This document shows, in pieces, positions 23,301 to 36,690 of a stretch of 64,000 nucleotides of DNA (within the stretch, counting starts at the first letter, position 1; each line of letters starts with the position of its first letter). The notes under the pieces were generated by a model. It was not told the origin of the DNA. It ran no database searches and saw only the letters and a list, made by a program, of their open reading frames with translations. This DNA comes from Physella acuta (taxonomy: Eukaryota > Mollusca > Gastropoda > Physidae). The DNA is taken from assembly GCF_028476545.1 (NCBI RefSeq), contig NW_026733088.1:67001-131000 (forward strand), written 5' to 3'. The position numbers were made by a program, and so were the translations under genes.

Positions 23301-26300
23301 ACTATCCCACCTTCCACCAACTGTGACATAAACTATCCCACCTTCCACCAACTGTGACATAAACTATCCCACCTCCCACCAACTGTGACATAAACTATCC
23401 CACCTTCCACCAACTGTGACATAAACTATCCCACCAGCTGTTACATAAACTATCCCACCTCCCACCAACTGTGACATAAACTATCCCACCTCCCACCAAC
23501 TGTGACATAAACTATCCCACCAACTGTAACAAAAACTATCCCACCTCCCACCAACTGTGACATAAACTATCCCACCTTCCACCAACTGTGACATAAACTA
23601 TCCCACCTTCCACCAACTGTGACATAAACTATCCCACCTTCCACCAACTGTGTCATAAACTATCCCACCTTCCACCAACTGTGACATAAACTATCCCACC
23701 AACTGTGTCATAAACTATTCCACCTTCCACCAACTGTGTCATAAACTATTCCACCTTCCACCAACTGTGTCATAAACTATTCCACCTTCCACCAACTGTG
23801 ACAAAAACTATCCCACCTCCCACCAACTGTGACAAAAACTATCCCACCTCCCACCAACTGTGACATAAACTACACCACCTTCCACCAACTGTGACACAAA
23901 CTATCCCACCTTCCACCAACTGTGACATAAACTATCCCCCCTACCACCAGCTGTTACATTAACTATCCCCCCTACCACCAGCTGTTACATAAACTATCCC
24001 ACCTTCCAACAACTGTGACATAAACTATCCCACCAGCTGTTACATAAACTATCCCACCTTCCACCAACTGTGTCATAAACTATCCCACCTTCCACCAAAT
24101 GTGACATAAACTATCCCACCTTCTACCAGCTGTTACATAAACTATCCCACCTTCGAACAACTGTGACAAAAACTATCCCACCTTCCACCAACTGTGACAT
24201 AAACTATCCCACCAACTGTGACAAAAACTATCCCACCTCCCACCAACTGTGACATAAACTATCCCCATTACCACCTGCTGTTACATAAACTATCCCACCT
24301 TCCACCAACTGTGACATAAACTATCCCACCAACTGTGACATAAACTATCCCACCTTCCACCAACTGTGACATAAACTATCCCACCTTCCAACAACTGTGA
24401 CATAAACTATCCCACCTTCCACCAACTGTGTCATAAACTATCCCACCTTCCACCAACTGTGACATAAACTATCCCACCAACTGTGACATAAACTTTCCCC
24501 CCTACCACCAACTGTGCCATAAACTATTCCACCTTCCACCAACTGTGACATAAACTATCCCACCTTCTACCAACTGTGACATAAACTATCCCACCTTCTA
24601 CCAGCTGTTACATAAACTATCCCACCTTCCAACAACTGTGACAAAAACTATCCCATCTTCCACCAACTGTGACATAAACTATCCCACCAACTGTGACAAA
24701 AACTATCCCACCTCCCACCAACTGTGACATAAACTATCCCCCATACCACCTGCTGTTACATAAACTATCCCACCTTTCACCAACTGTGACATAAACTATC
24801 CCACCAGCTGTTACATAAACTATCCCACCTTCCACCAAATGTGTCATAAACTATCCCACCTTCCACCAAATGTGACATAAACTATCCCACCTTCCACCAA
24901 CTGTGACTTAAACTATCCCACCTTCCACCAACTGTGACATAAATTATCCCACCTCCCACCAACTGTGACATAAACTATCCCACCTTCCACCAACTGTGAC
25001 ATAAACTATCCCACCTCCCACCAACTGTGACATAAACTATCCCACCTCCCACCAACTGTGACATAAACTATCCCACCAACTGTGACAAAAACTATCCCAC
25101 CTCCCACCAACTGTGACATAAACTACCCCACCTTCCACCGACTGTGACATAAACTATCCCACCTTCCACCAACTGTGACATAAACTATCCCACCTTCCAC
25201 CAACTGTGTCATAAACTATCCCACCTTCCACCAACTGTGACATAAACTATCCCACCAACTGTGACATAAACTATCCCCCCTACCACCAACTGTGCCATAA
25301 ACTATTCCACCTTCCACCAACTGTGACTTAAACTATCCCACCTTCCACCAACTGTGACATAAATTATCCCACCTCCCACCAACTGTGACATAAACTATCC
25401 CACCTTCCACCAACTGTGACATAAACTATCCCACCTCCCACCAACTGTGACATAAACTATCCCACCTCCCACCAACTGTGACATAAACTATCCCACCAAC
25501 TGTGACAAAAACTATCCCACCTCCCACCAACTGTGACATAAACTACCCCACCTTCCACCGACTGTGACATAAACTATCCCACCTTCCACCAACTGTGACA
25601 TAAACTATCCCACCTTCCACCAACTGTGTCATAAACTATCCCACCTTCCACCAACTGTGACATAAACTATCCCACCATCTGTGACATAAACTATCCCCCC
25701 TACCACCAACTGTGCCATAAACTATTCCACCTTCCACCAACTGTGACATAAACTATCCCACCTTCCACCAACTGTGACATAAACTATCCCACCTTCCACC
25801 AACTGTGACATAAACTATCCCACCTTCCACCAACTGTGACATAAACTATCCCACTTTCCACCAACTGTGACATAAACTATCCCACCTTCCAACAACTGTG
25901 ACATAAACTATCCCCCCTTCCACCAACTGTGACATAAACTATCCCACCTCCCACCAACTGTGACATAAACTACCCCACCAACTGTGACATAAACTATCCC
26001 ACCTCCCACCAACTGTGACAAAAACTATCCCACCTCCCACCAACTGTGACATAAACTACCCCACCTTCCACCAACTGTGACATAAACTACCCCACCTTCC
26101 ACCAACTGTGACATAAACTATCCCCCCTACCACCAGCTGTTACATAAACTATCCCCCCTACCACCAGCTGTTACATAAACTATCCCACTTTCCAACAACT
26201 GTGACATAAACTATCCCACCAGCTGTTACATAAACTATCCCACCTTCGAACAACTGTGACAAAAACTATCCCACCTTCCACCAACTGTGACATAAACTAT

Positions 26301-27964
26301 CCCACCAACTGTGACAAAAACTATCCCACCTCCCACCAACTGTGACATAAACTATCCCCATTACCACCTGCTGTTACATAAACTATCCCACCTTCCACCA
26401 ACTGTGTCATAAACTATCCCACCAACTGTGACATAAACTATCCCCCCTCCCACCAACTGTGATATAAACTACCCCACCTTCCACCAACTGTGACAAAAAC
26501 TATCCCACCTTCCACCAACTGTGACATAAACTATCCCACCAACTGTGTCATAAACTATCCCACCTTCCACCAAATGTGACATAAACTATCCCACCTTCCA
26601 CCAACTGTGACATAAACTATCCCACCTTCCACCAACTGTGACATAAACTATCCCACCTTCCACCAACTGTGTCATAAACTATCCCACCTCCCACCAACTG
26701 TGACATAAACTATCCCACCTTCCACCAACTGTGACATAAACTATCCCACCAGCTGTTACATAAACTATCCCACCTCCCACCAACTGTGACATAAACTATC
26801 CCACCTTCCACCAACTGTGCCATAAACTATCCCACCAACTGTGACAAAAACTATCCCACCTCCCACCAACTGTGACATAAACTATCCCACCTTCTACCAG
26901 CTGTTACATAAACTATCCCACCTTCCAACAACTGTGACAAAAACTATCCCACCTTCCACCAACTGTGACATAAACTATCCCACCAACTGTGACAAAAACT
27001 ATCCCACCTCCCACCAACTGTGACATAAACTATCCCCCCTACCACCTGCTGTTACATAAACTATCCCACCTTCCACCAACTGTGACATAAACTATCCCAC
27101 CAGCTGTTACATAAACTATCCCACCTTCCACCAACTGTGTCATAAACTATCCCACCTTCCACCAAATGTGACATAAACTATCCCACCTTCCACCAACTGT
27201 GACATAAACTATCCCACCTTCCACCAACTGTGACATAAACTATCCCACCTCCCACCAACTGTGACATAAACTATCCCACCTTCCACCAACTGTGACATAA
27301 ACTATCCCACCAGCTGTTACATAAACTATCCCACCTCCCACCAACTGTGACATAAACTATCCCACCTCCCACCAACTGTGACATAAACTATCCCACCAAC
27401 TGTAACAAAAACTATCCCACCTCCCACCAACTGTGACATAAACTATCCCACCTTCCACCAACTGTGACATAAACTATCCCACCTTCCACCAACTGTGACA
27501 TAAACTATCCCACCTTCCACCAACTGTGTCATAAACTATCCCACCTTCCACCAACTGTGACATAAACTATCCCACCAACTGTGACATAAACTATCCCCCC
27601 TACCACCAACTGTGCCATAAACTATTTCAACTTCCACCAACTGTGACATAAACTATCCCACCTTCCACCAACTGTGACATAAACTATCCCACCTTCCACC
27701 AACTGTGACATAAACTATCCCACCTTCCACCAACTGTGACATAAACTATCCCACCTTCCACCAACTGTGACATAAACTATCCCACCAACTGTGTCATAAA
27801 CTATTCCACCTTCCACCAACTGTGTCATAAACTATTCCACCTTCCACCAACTGTGTCATAAACTATTCCACCTTCCACCAACTGTGACAAAAACTATCCC
27901 ACCTCCCACCAACTGTGACATAAACTATCCCACCAACTGTGACATAAACTATCCCACCTTCCAC
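20303..27964 (+). repeat. 7.7-kb minisatellite of 31-bp and 24-bp units (~260 copies)
   Basis: The 31-bp unit begins CTATCCCACCTTCCACCAAC and ends TGTGACATAAA. A 24-bp form lacks the 7-bp TTCCACC/TCCCACC segment. The two forms alternate in irregular but recurring orders. A block of 420 bp is repeated almost exactly in tandem (24901-25320 and 25321-25740), and longer mixed blocks recur (for example around 22490 and 26250), so growth has been both by unit and by segment. The right edge runs straight into the donor side of the exon at 27965-28136. Confidence 0.98.
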
Positions 27965-28136
27965 CAGCAGTAACGAGAGGCTGCATACAAGTCCAAGGTG
28001 AGCCCAGTACATTTCTTCTCACAGTTTCTGGCAGTGATGTCGACATCAGTGATGAGATCATCTCCACAGTCAAGCGTCAACAGACCAGCTTTAGTGCCGG
28101 GATAATAGTGGACATTTTGCTTCAAGCCACAACAAT
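27965..28136 (-). CDS. Probable cysteine-rich exon of a secreted protein
   Basis: On the minus strand, after TATGAATTGACAG (acceptor; first exon base 28136), 57 codons stay open with a dense, non-repetitive reading: CCGLKQNVHYYPGTKAG, LLTLDCGDDLITDVDITA, RNCEKKCTGLTLDLYAAS, RYC. Six cysteines in 54 residues, with the spacing 'NCEKKC...RYC', resemble small extracellular modules such as WSC or PAN; that match is a guess. The likely donor is CTG|GTGGAA (last base 27965), or AAG|GTGGGA seven bases on. The intron side is immediately the 31-bp array, whose units repeat the exon edge. It lies downstream on the same strand of a signal-peptide exon and an acidic exon, but the phase of the join to the latter does not fit without another exon between. 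Confidence 0.55.
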
Positions 28137-28198
28137 CTGTCAATTCATAAACAGTTATGACTTCATGTGAATGAAACTGTAATGCACTCTTAAGATAT

Positions 28199-28200
<2 letters not shown>

Positions 28201-28285
<85 letters not shown>
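28201..28285. repeat. (TA)n microsatellite
   Basis: About 42 TA units, followed by a short ~23-bp repeat (GTCTGAGATCATTTGTC-like, 28295-28385). Confidence 0.97.
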
Positions 28286-28286
<1 letters not shown>

Positions 28287-28439
28287 GGTGAAAGGACAGA
28301 TGATCTCAGAGATCATTTGCCCGTGAGATATTTTGTCTGAAATATTTTGTCTGAGATCATTTGTCCTGAGATTATTTGTCATTGAACCATACATATAGAG
28401 AGAGAGAGACTCGCGTTGGTGACTTAATTATGTATTGAA

Positions 28440-28895
28440 TACATTTAATTTACTAGTAGTTCATTATTATAAAGAAAGTAATTTATTTTCTCTTTTTAAG
28501 TGCATTATTATACATAAGCTTGTTACAAAAATGTTATTTTCTGCTATATTTTTAAGTATTTTAAAAAGTTTTAATTGGGTTGCATGACTAAAAACTATTG
28601 CGCACCAAATGAACCCTATAATGCGTGTATAATGGTGCGGAATATTAGTAGATACCCTTTTAATTTCAGAACATTATTTTTAATTCATTAAAATTAATTA
28701 AGCATCCAATTAATTCACATTTGATGTCAAAATGCATAATCATTGGGTCTTGAACTGTGCCAAGTTTGAAACGAATCAGTCAGAAGTGCTCGAAATTTTG
28801 CTCGCCCGTTTCGATCTATGACGACAGACAGAGGAAGCAAATTAAATAAAAGCTTGTAAAAACGTTTTAATCTGATAATTAAAAATAGACAATTA
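28440..28895 (+). mobile_element. Single, diverged member of the palindromic-element family
   Basis: Runs from AGTGCATTATTATACATAAG through GCATGACTAAAAACTATTGC, AATTAAGCATCCAATTAATT and GATCTATGACGACAGACAGA to AAATTAAATAAAAGCTTGTA, matching 650-bp-unit order. Divergence is clearly higher than in the 33.5-38.2 kb array. Confidence 0.65.
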
Positions 28896-29384
28896 CTATT
28901 ACTTCGTGGAAAAAGCGGTTTTTATTTTTTTAAAAACTTACTCATAAGCAGTAGGCCTTTGTAGAAAAACTATTATTATAAGCTACGTGTTGTTTTTCAT
29001 AGTAGCGAAATCCATTAGCAAAAAAGAATTTTAAGAATACTAATGAATAGCAGATAGCAAGCAAAAGACGATATCATTGTGCATGTATATCCTTTGATAA
29101 ATGATGAACACCAATAAACATAATAGCCCTTTTCCTTGTAATTATGCTGTTTTTTAAAAGCCAGGGCGAAGCCTGGCCGGGACGGCTAATATGTCATGTA
29201 GTATTACGAAAGCGTGGATAAGAGAAAAAAAAACTGAATTTTTTACTGTTTGATAATAATTTTACGAGACGTCTGCGCGGAAAGCAATGCATTCCACTCG
29301 GCCTCTCAAAGCCCTAATTTTTAAATAAGTGCAAGAATTAGGGTTAGGGTTAAGATTAAATAGAATTTGCATACATTATTTTTA
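28896..29384. other. Intergenic or intronic AT-rich sequence
   Basis: Contains AGGGCGAAGCCTGGCCGGGA and a GC-richer patch (29265-29320) that look like pieces of a dispersed repeat, plus a short TTAGGGTTAGGGTTA tract at 29338. Nothing else seen. Confidence 0.4.
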
Positions 29385-29575
29385 CGACACATAAGACGCT
29401 GGCAAAGTTTTAGATTTTGCCAAGATTGAAGCTGTGCTATCGTATTTAAAAATGAAATTTGACCTACTTTTTAATTTCTCTGATGTCGGTTTGACAGTTA
29501 TGTCTTCATCATCCGGGAACTCTTCGAAGGTCATACAACTTAAAACGTTCTCAGCCGCTGTCCTGCTCACAGCAG
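29385..29575 (-). CDS. Candidate exon, acidic and Ser/Lys-rich
   Basis: Minus-strand frame opening after CATTTCCTCCAG (first base 29575): AAENVLSCMTFEEFPDDEDI, then TVKPTSEKLKSRSNFIFKYD, then STASILAKSKTLPASYV. The incoming phase (one base carried over) matches the outgoing phase of the signal-peptide exon at 30551-30497, so the two can be joined without breaking the frame. Donor choices are TAT|GTGTCG or GTC|GTAAAA; the frame meets TAA right after, so this could instead be a terminal exon. No known domain recognised. Confidence 0.45.
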
Positions 29576-29639
29576 CTGGAGGAAATGTAGGAAGGTCAAA
29601 TGTAAGGTCAGATGTTAGGTCCGAAGTAAGGTCACAAGG

Positions 29640-30066
29640 ATAGCAGGACTAGGATAGCTCTACAAGGATAGCAGTACTAGGATAGCTCTACAAGGATAGC
29701 AGGACTAGGATAGCTCTACAACGATAGCAGGACTAGGATAGCTCTACAAGGATAGCAGGACTAGGATAGCTCTACAAGGATAGCAGGACGAGGATAGCTC
29801 TACAATGATAGCAGGACTAGGATAGTTCTACAGGGATAGCAGGACGAGGATAGCTCTACAAGGATAGCAGGACGAGGATAGCTCTACAAGGATAGCAGGA
29901 CTAGGATAGCTCTACAAGGATAGCAGGACTAGGATAGCTCTACAAGGATAGCAGGACGAGGATAGCTCTACAAGGATAGCAGGACGAGGATAGCTCTACA
30001 AGGATAGCAGGACTAGGATAGCTCTACAAGGATAGCAGGACTAGGATAGCTCTACAAGGATAGCAT
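29640..30066 (+). repeat. 28-bp minisatellite, ~15 copies
   Basis: Unit TACAAGGATAGCAGGACTAG followed by GATAGCTC. It starts about 65 bp upstream (on the minus strand) of the candidate exon at 29385-29575 and ends at a long (TA)n. Confidence 0.95.
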
Positions 30067-30078
30067 TAGTGTGGCCGA

Positions 30079-30244
<166 letters not shown>

Positions 30245-30496
30245 CATATACAAGTGTAAGTATGTGTATACGCATGTGCATATGTATTCAAATAATTTTT
30301 TTCTGCTGGTTGTATTTAGTTTTTGCTAAGTATTGCTAAGTAAATATAAAATCTATTTATTTTAACAAACGTAATAAAGAAATATATTAAATAAAATAAA
30401 ATTTAAGGGACTATTTTTTATCAGAGAGACTGTAACTATTAAAACATAATTTTAATTACTTATTACTTAGGATGTGACAAACAAAGTAATATTTAC

Positions 30497-30551
30497 CAGT
30501 AAGAAGTCCACAGAATGTCACTACACACCAAACTGTAAGTGGCTGCATCAT
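30497..30551 (-). CDS. Candidate first exon encoding a signal peptide
   Basis: Minus-strand ATG ATG at 30551-30546 opens MMQPLTVWCVVTFCGLLT, a short polar start followed by a hydrophobic run, as expected of a secretory signal peptide. It ends at a good donor, TTACTG|GTAAATATT (last base 30497), carrying one base into the next exon. The acidic exon at 29575 accepts that phase and would add AAVSRTAAEN. An out-of-frame ATG lies four bases upstream. Too short to be certain. Confidence 0.45.
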
Positions 30552-30737
30552 TCATTTGCTGTGCACATCAGACCCACGAAGTAAACAAGCAAATAGCAGA
30601 ACACCCACTTAGTTTCTTTCTAGATAGTCGCTAGTTTCATACACAGCTCAGAAGAGTAGGGGCGGGCCCAGCCTTTTAATGTTTTATTGTGTGTCTGTGT
30701 GGAGGGGAGGGGGGGTTGTTATGCATATCGCTTCCAA

Positions 30738-30815
30738 ATGACCGGCCAAAGTCCGAAATGTTTCTTGACTTTAGACATTGGCCAGCCAGTTCGTGACCGG
30801 CCGAAGTCCAATTGA
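30738..30815. mobile_element. Fragment of the GGCCGGCC-ended element
   Basis: GACCGGCCAAAGTCCGAAAT, CATTGGCCAGCCAG and GACCGGCCGAAGTCCAATTG repeat the subterminal text of the mosaic at 57874-60404. Confidence 0.6.
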
Positions 30816-30999
30816 GAAATTTTAAATATCTATATTGATTTTAATTAAAGTTTATGATAGAAACAGTCAAATTGTTTTATAGTGCTAAATTTTAACTACT
30901 TTAACTTTTTATAACAGTATGAGAATAATGACATTTGAAGTAGATAGTTTGTATTTTAGACTTGCCTTGATTTGTTGTGGACTTGGCTGTATTATAAAC

Positions 31000-32130
31000 C
31001 AGTGGCGTAGCTACCGTAAAACTAGAGTAAGCAAGGCATAGGGGCCCAAGGCACATAGGGGCCCTTTTCCCTCTTTACAAAAAAGTAAAGCTCTTACATA
31101 ATATTTGTTTTATGTAAATAATTTTTAAAAGAAAGTTTATTTTCTACTATAGAAATAATTAAAAGTTCCAAAAAAAAAAACCCTACCCAGTCCTTTCTAA
31201 TTGAACAGGCAGTGCCATTCAATGTGTGTGTGAGTGGGGGGGGGGGAGTGGTTGAACAGGACCAATCTGTAATAGTAACAATACAGGTGCTGTCGAATAG
31301 CCGGGAAGCTATTGAAAGAATTAGCCGATAAATAAACTTGAACTTTGACTCTTTGTACAATTTTTACCTTAATTTCATTTCACTTGTTGATCTAATTACT
31401 CTTTACTCAATATGGGGCTACTAACACCATACTTTTTTGGTTTTCATCCAATCGCCAAGAAACATAAGGAAGTCGTTGAGAAGACTCCAGACAGTACGGT
31501 GGTGCGGTTCGACACCCACAGTTTCCTAGCGGCTCTTTGCACCTGGGGGTCCGTTGGTTAGGTGTCCGGCGCAGCGGTACAGCGTTACTACTTGATTTAG
31601 CGGTCAAATTGCACAGGCGCATGAGCCGGGGCACCAGACGGTCGTGTAACACGGTGCGCCCCGTGCTTCCTCATGAGCACTATGGCGCCTATATTCGTTT
31701 TAATGAGCGCCATTCACTAGGGATACGGAAGGGTAATAAAATAGCATTGATTACAAAAGCGAATAAATGGTGTCCTCCAGCGCATCAGCAGTAGTTAAGG
31801 TTGGGCGCCCCGAGATAGCCAGTGGCTACCTGATTGAGCGTCCTGTAGGGTTTCTTCTAATTCAACGATCAAACTGCAACAGGGGCGGCCTTACGGACGA
31901 CACCAAGCATAGGAGCACCCTACGGCGGGCCTCTTCGTTTGATGATTAAACCGAACCAAGAGTTGCATCCGGCTACCTATGGTAGTGCCACTAGTAACTC
32001 CCGCGACGCTCCTACGCGGTCGGCGAAAGGTGTTCAAGCTCACTATTACGGAGAATGATTAACGTCTGAGCGGTAGTGTGGACACACCCGCTCCCCAGAA
32101 CCAAAGATGCGGGGGGGGGGGGGGGGGGGA
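31000..32130. other. GC-richer block, unidentified
   Basis: 31002 begins AGTGGCGTAGCTACCGTAAA followed by GGGGCCCAAGGC, typical of a transposon end. From 31408 to 32110 base composition is much higher in G+C than the neighbours. It ends at a G run (32111-32130). Short frames occur on both strands but none reads like protein. Probably a mobile element of unknown class. Confidence 0.4.
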
Positions 32131-32784
32131 ATGACATTGGCATTGTTTACATTTCAATTATCTCAGTTTTAGAAAACAAGATCACACGACTAAAAATTTA
32201 TAATCGGTAACGCTTGATGAAACGCTTGCAAATTGTTTCGTTACCCTGTTATGTTGGACTAGATCGCAACAACGCGAACGAGTACGCTAGTTACAGATAA
32301 ACAATCTCTACCATTATTTTTTTTTTCATTATGATATTAATTTGTTATGAAACTAATTGTAGATATTCCCATTGGGTCAGTAATTTGTGGCAAATCTTCG
32401 GTCGAACTTTTTAGATACATTCGTCTCCGGGGACAATACAAGAATATCTAATTTTTAAAATCTAATTTAGCAATAGGTTGGTAAAAAGATTCAACGGAAA
32501 AATTGCCCAATTCAATAATAAAATTGTGAGACATCAAGATGGAATACTAGCGATCTCTCAATACGCTGGCTGTGAGTGAATTTTGGACCTAAACGGGTTT
32601 CAACGCAAATATTATAAAGTGTAAATCTTATTTTAAAATGAACGACTATAAAGTGGAAATTAAATAGAACTGTTAAAACCTTTCTAATAATAAGCTTTTA
32701 AATGCAATGAGAAAACGAAAATAAAACTTGCCTTTTTTGATAAACGCTTTTATCGCTCATGAGATCACTCACATATTTTAGCAG
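32131..32784. other. AT-rich sequence, nothing recognised
   Basis: No gene or repeat could be supported. Confidence 0.4.
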
Positions 32785-33262
32785 CGTTTAGGGTAAGGTT
32801 TAGGGTAAGGTTTAGGGTAAGGTTTAGGGTAAGGTTTAGGGTAAGGTTTAGGGTAAGGTTTAGGGTAAGGTTTAGGGTAAGGTTTAGGGTAAGGTTTAGG
32901 GTAAGGTTTAGGGTAAGGTTTAGGGTAAGGTTTAGGGTAAGGTTTAGGGTAAGGTTTAGGGTAAGGTTTAGGGTAAGGTTTAGGGTAAGGTTTAGGGTAA
33001 GGTTTAGGGTAAGGGTTAGGGTAAGGTTTAGGGTTAGGGTAAGGGTTAGGGTAAGGTTTAGGGTAAGGTTTAGGGTAAGGTTTAGGGTAAGGTTTAGGGT
33101 AAGGTTTAGGGTAAGGTTTAGGGTAAGGTTTAGGGTAAGGTTTAGGGTAAGGTTTAGGGTAAGGTTTAGGGTAAGGGTTAGGGTAAGGTTTAGGGTAAGG
33201 TTTAGGGTAAGGTTTAGGGTAAGGTTTAGGGTAAGGTTTAGGATAAGGTTTAGGGTAAGGTA
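32785..33262 (+). repeat. 12-bp telomere-like array, ~40 copies
   Basis: Near-perfect TTTAGGGTAAGG units, with a few TTAGGGTAAGGG variants around 33010-33060 and 33175. It combines the metazoan TTAGGG motif with GTAAGG. An interstitial telomere-like minisatellite, not a true telomere: the unit is 12 bp and unique DNA continues on both sides. Confidence 0.95.
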
Positions 33263-33488
33263 TATCTCAGCTTAGTTTAACGCAAATTATTTTAAAACAA
33301 CCGATAAGAATGGAATAAGTTTTAGTAATATATTTTTAAAAATATAACAATAAAACAGCTAATGAAAGAAAGAAAATGATGAGTGTGTTTTAGGTTTGAT
33401 GGTGAAGAAAATTATGTTTACTTTATTTGATTTTCATTTGATTTTCCTTTTATACTATAGAAGAGTTTGGTTGTAAATTATGTTAAAA

Positions 33489-36400
33489 ATTCATAAAAAA
33501 ACGTTTTAATAACAAGCTTTTATGTAATAATGCACTAAAAAGTAGAAAATAAATTATAGACTACTATTTAAATTACAATAAAAAAAGCGTGGGTCACTTT
33601 AGTATCTATTGGATACCTTAACTAATGTTAAGGAAGACTCCCACGCTTTTCTTGGTTATGATTATTTAAATAGTAGTCTATAATTTATTTTCTACTTTTT
33701 AGTGCATTATAACATAAAAGCTTGTTATTAAAGAGCTTTTTTATACTATTTTTTTCAGTACTTTACATGTTTTATTTACATTAGAGTTACATGACTAAAA
33801 ACCATTGCGCGCCTACTGAACGTGATGGCGCGTGTGGTGTGGTTGGATAGACATGCCTACTAGTTCGGTCCAAATTTTAATTAATTCATAAAAAATTAAT
33901 TAGGCATCCAATTAAGTCAAATTTAATTTTAGATTGCATTGTCTTTATGTCTTGACCCACGTGCCAACTGTAAATCGTATCGGTCAAGTAGAAGTTTCCG
34001 AATTTTCACTCCGGCGTTTTGATCTAGACAGACTGACGACTGACGACTGACGAGGAAGTGAGTTAAATAAAAATTCATAAAAAAACGTTTTAATAACAAG
34101 CTTTTATGTACTAATGCACTAAAAAGTAGAAAATAAATTATACACTACTATTTAAATTACTATAAAGAAAAGCGTGGGTCACTTTAGTACTTTAGTACCT
34201 ATTGGATACCTTTACTAATATTTGAGAAGAGACCCACGCTTTTCTTTATAGTGATTTAAATAGTAGTGTATAATTTATTTTCTACTTTTTAGTGCATTAG
34301 TACATAAAAGCTTGTTATTAAAACGGGTTTTTTTTTTAAATTTTTTGTCAGTACTTTACATGTTTTATTTACAATAGTGTTACATGACTAAAAACCATTG
34401 CGCGTCTGTTGAACGTGATGGCGCAGCTATTGAACCTGATGGCGCAGATATTGAACGTGATGACGCTTGTGGTGTGGTTGGATAGACATGCCTACTAATT
34501 CGGTCCGAATTTTAATTAATTCTTAAAAAATTTATTAGGCATCCAATTAAGTCAAATTTAGTTTCAGATTGCATTGTCTTCATGTCTTGACCCACGTACC
34601 AACTGTGAATCGTATCGGTCAAGTAGAACTGTCCGAATTTTCACTCCTGCATTTCGATCTAGACTGACGACTGACGACAGACTGACGAGGAAGTGAGTTA
34701 AAAGAAAATTCATAAAAAACGTTTTAATAACAAGCTTTTATGTACTAATGCACTAAAAAGTAGAAAATAAATTATACACTACTATTTAAATTTCTAGAAA
34801 GAAAAGCGTGGGTCACTTTAGTATCTATTGGATACTTTTACTAATGTTAAGGAAGACACCCACGCTTTTCTTTATAGTAATTTAAATAGTAGTGTATAAT
34901 TTATTTTCTACTTTTTAGTGCATTAGTACATAAAAGCTTGTTATTAAAACGTTTTTTATGAATTATTTTTTTCAGTACTTTACATGTTTTATTTACAATA
35001 GAGTTACATGACTAAAAACCATTGCGCGCCTACTGAACATCACGTTCAGTAGGCGCGCAATGGTTTTTGAACGCAGCCATTGAACGTGATGGCGCAGCTA
35101 TTGAAGGTGATGACGCGTGTGGTTTGGTTGGCTAGACATGCCTACTAATTCGGTCCAAATTTTAATTAATTCATAAAAAATTAATTAGGCATCCAATTAA
35201 GTCAAATTTAGTTTCAGATTGCATTGTCTTCATGTCTTGACCCACGTACCAACTGTGAATCGTATCGGTCAAGTAGAACTGTCCGAATTTTCACTCCTGC
35301 ATTTCGATCTAGACTGACGACTGACGACAGACTGACGAGGAAGTGAGTTAAAAGAAAATTCATAAAAAACGTTTTAATAACAAGCTTTTATGTACTAATG
35401 CACTAAAAAGTAGAAAATAAATTATACACTACTATTTAAATTTCTAGAAAGAAAAGCGTGGGTCACTTTAGTATCTATTGGATACTTTTACTAATGTTAA
35501 GGAAGACACCCACGCTTTTCTTTATAGTAATTTAAATAGTAGTGTATAATTTATTTTCTACTTTTTAGTGCATTAGTACATAAAAGCTTGTTATTAAAAC
35601 GTTTTTTATGAATTATTTTTTTCAGTACTTTACATGTTTTATTTACAATAGAGTTACATGACTAAAAACCATTGCGCGCCTACTGAACATCACGTTCAGT
35701 AGGCGCGCAATGGTTTTTGAACGCAGCCATTGAACGTGATGGCGCAGCTATTGAAGGTGATGACGCGTGTGGTTTGGTTGGCTAGACATGCCTACTAATT
35801 CGGTCCAAATTTTAATTAATTCATAAAAAATTAATTAGGCATCCAATTAAGTCAAATTTAGTTTCAGATTGCATTGTCTTCATGTCTTGACCCACGTACC
35901 AACTGTGAATCGTATCGGTCAAGTAGAACTGTCCGAATTTTCACTCCTGCATTTCGATCTAGACTGACGACTGACGACAGACTGACGAGGAAGTGAGTTA
36001 AAAGAAAATTCATAAAAAACGTTTTAATAACAAGCTTTTATGTACTAATGCACTAAAAAGTAGAAAATAAATTATACACTACTATTTAAATTTCTAGAAA
36101 GAAAAGCGTGGGTCACTTTAGTATCTATTGGATACTTTTACTAATGTTAAGGAAGACACCCACGCTTTTCTTTATAGTAATTTAAATAGTAGTGTATAAT
36201 TTATTTTCTACTTTTTAGTGCATTAGTACATAAAAGCTTGTTATTAAAACGTTTTTTATGAATTATTTTTTTCAGTACTTTACATGTTTTATTTACAATA
36301 GAGTTACATGACTAAAAACCATTGCGCGCCTACTGAACATCACGTTCAGTAGGCGCGCAATGGTTTTTGAACGCAGCCATTGAACGTGATGGCGCAGCTA

Positions 36401-36690
36401 TTGAAGGTGATGACGCGTGTGGTTTGGTTGGCTAGACATGCCTACTAATTCGGTCCAAATTTTAATTAATTCATAAAAAATTAATTAGGCATCCAATTAA
36501 GTCAAATTTAGTTTCAGATTGCATTGTCTTCATGTCTTGACCCACGTGTCAAATGTGAATCGTATCGGTCGAGTAGAAGTTTCCGAATTTTCACTCCTGC
36601 GTTTCGATCTAGACTGACGACAGACTGGCGACGACAGAGGAAGTGAGTTAAATAAAAGCTTGTAATAAAAGCTTGTAAAAATCTTGTAAT
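33489..36690 (+). repeat. Tandem array of ~650-bp palindrome-bearing units
   Basis: The landmark AAGTGAGTTAAA recurs at 34055, 34691, 35341, 35991 and 36641; the last four are spaced exactly 650 bp and the sequence between is near identical. Each unit holds (1) a ~250-bp palindrome with ~105-bp arms (ATTCATAAAAAACGTTTTAA...AAAGCGTGGGT) around a 44-bp centre; (2) a perfect 25-bp-arm hairpin (AAAAACCATTGCGCGCCTAC...) with loop ATCAC; and (3) a ~370-bp interior. The long arms are the terminal inverted repeats seen on the single copy at 15319-15886, so the array looks like a mobile element multiplied head to tail. Confidence 0.93.

Noticed and set aside
20303-27964. CRISPR-like array
   Set aside because: Units are contiguous with no unique spacers, in a eukaryotic setting; it is a minisatellite.
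31407-31949. Overlapping short frames in the GC-rich block
   Set aside because: Frames on both strands, no domain, and odd composition; probably a non-coding part of a mobile element.
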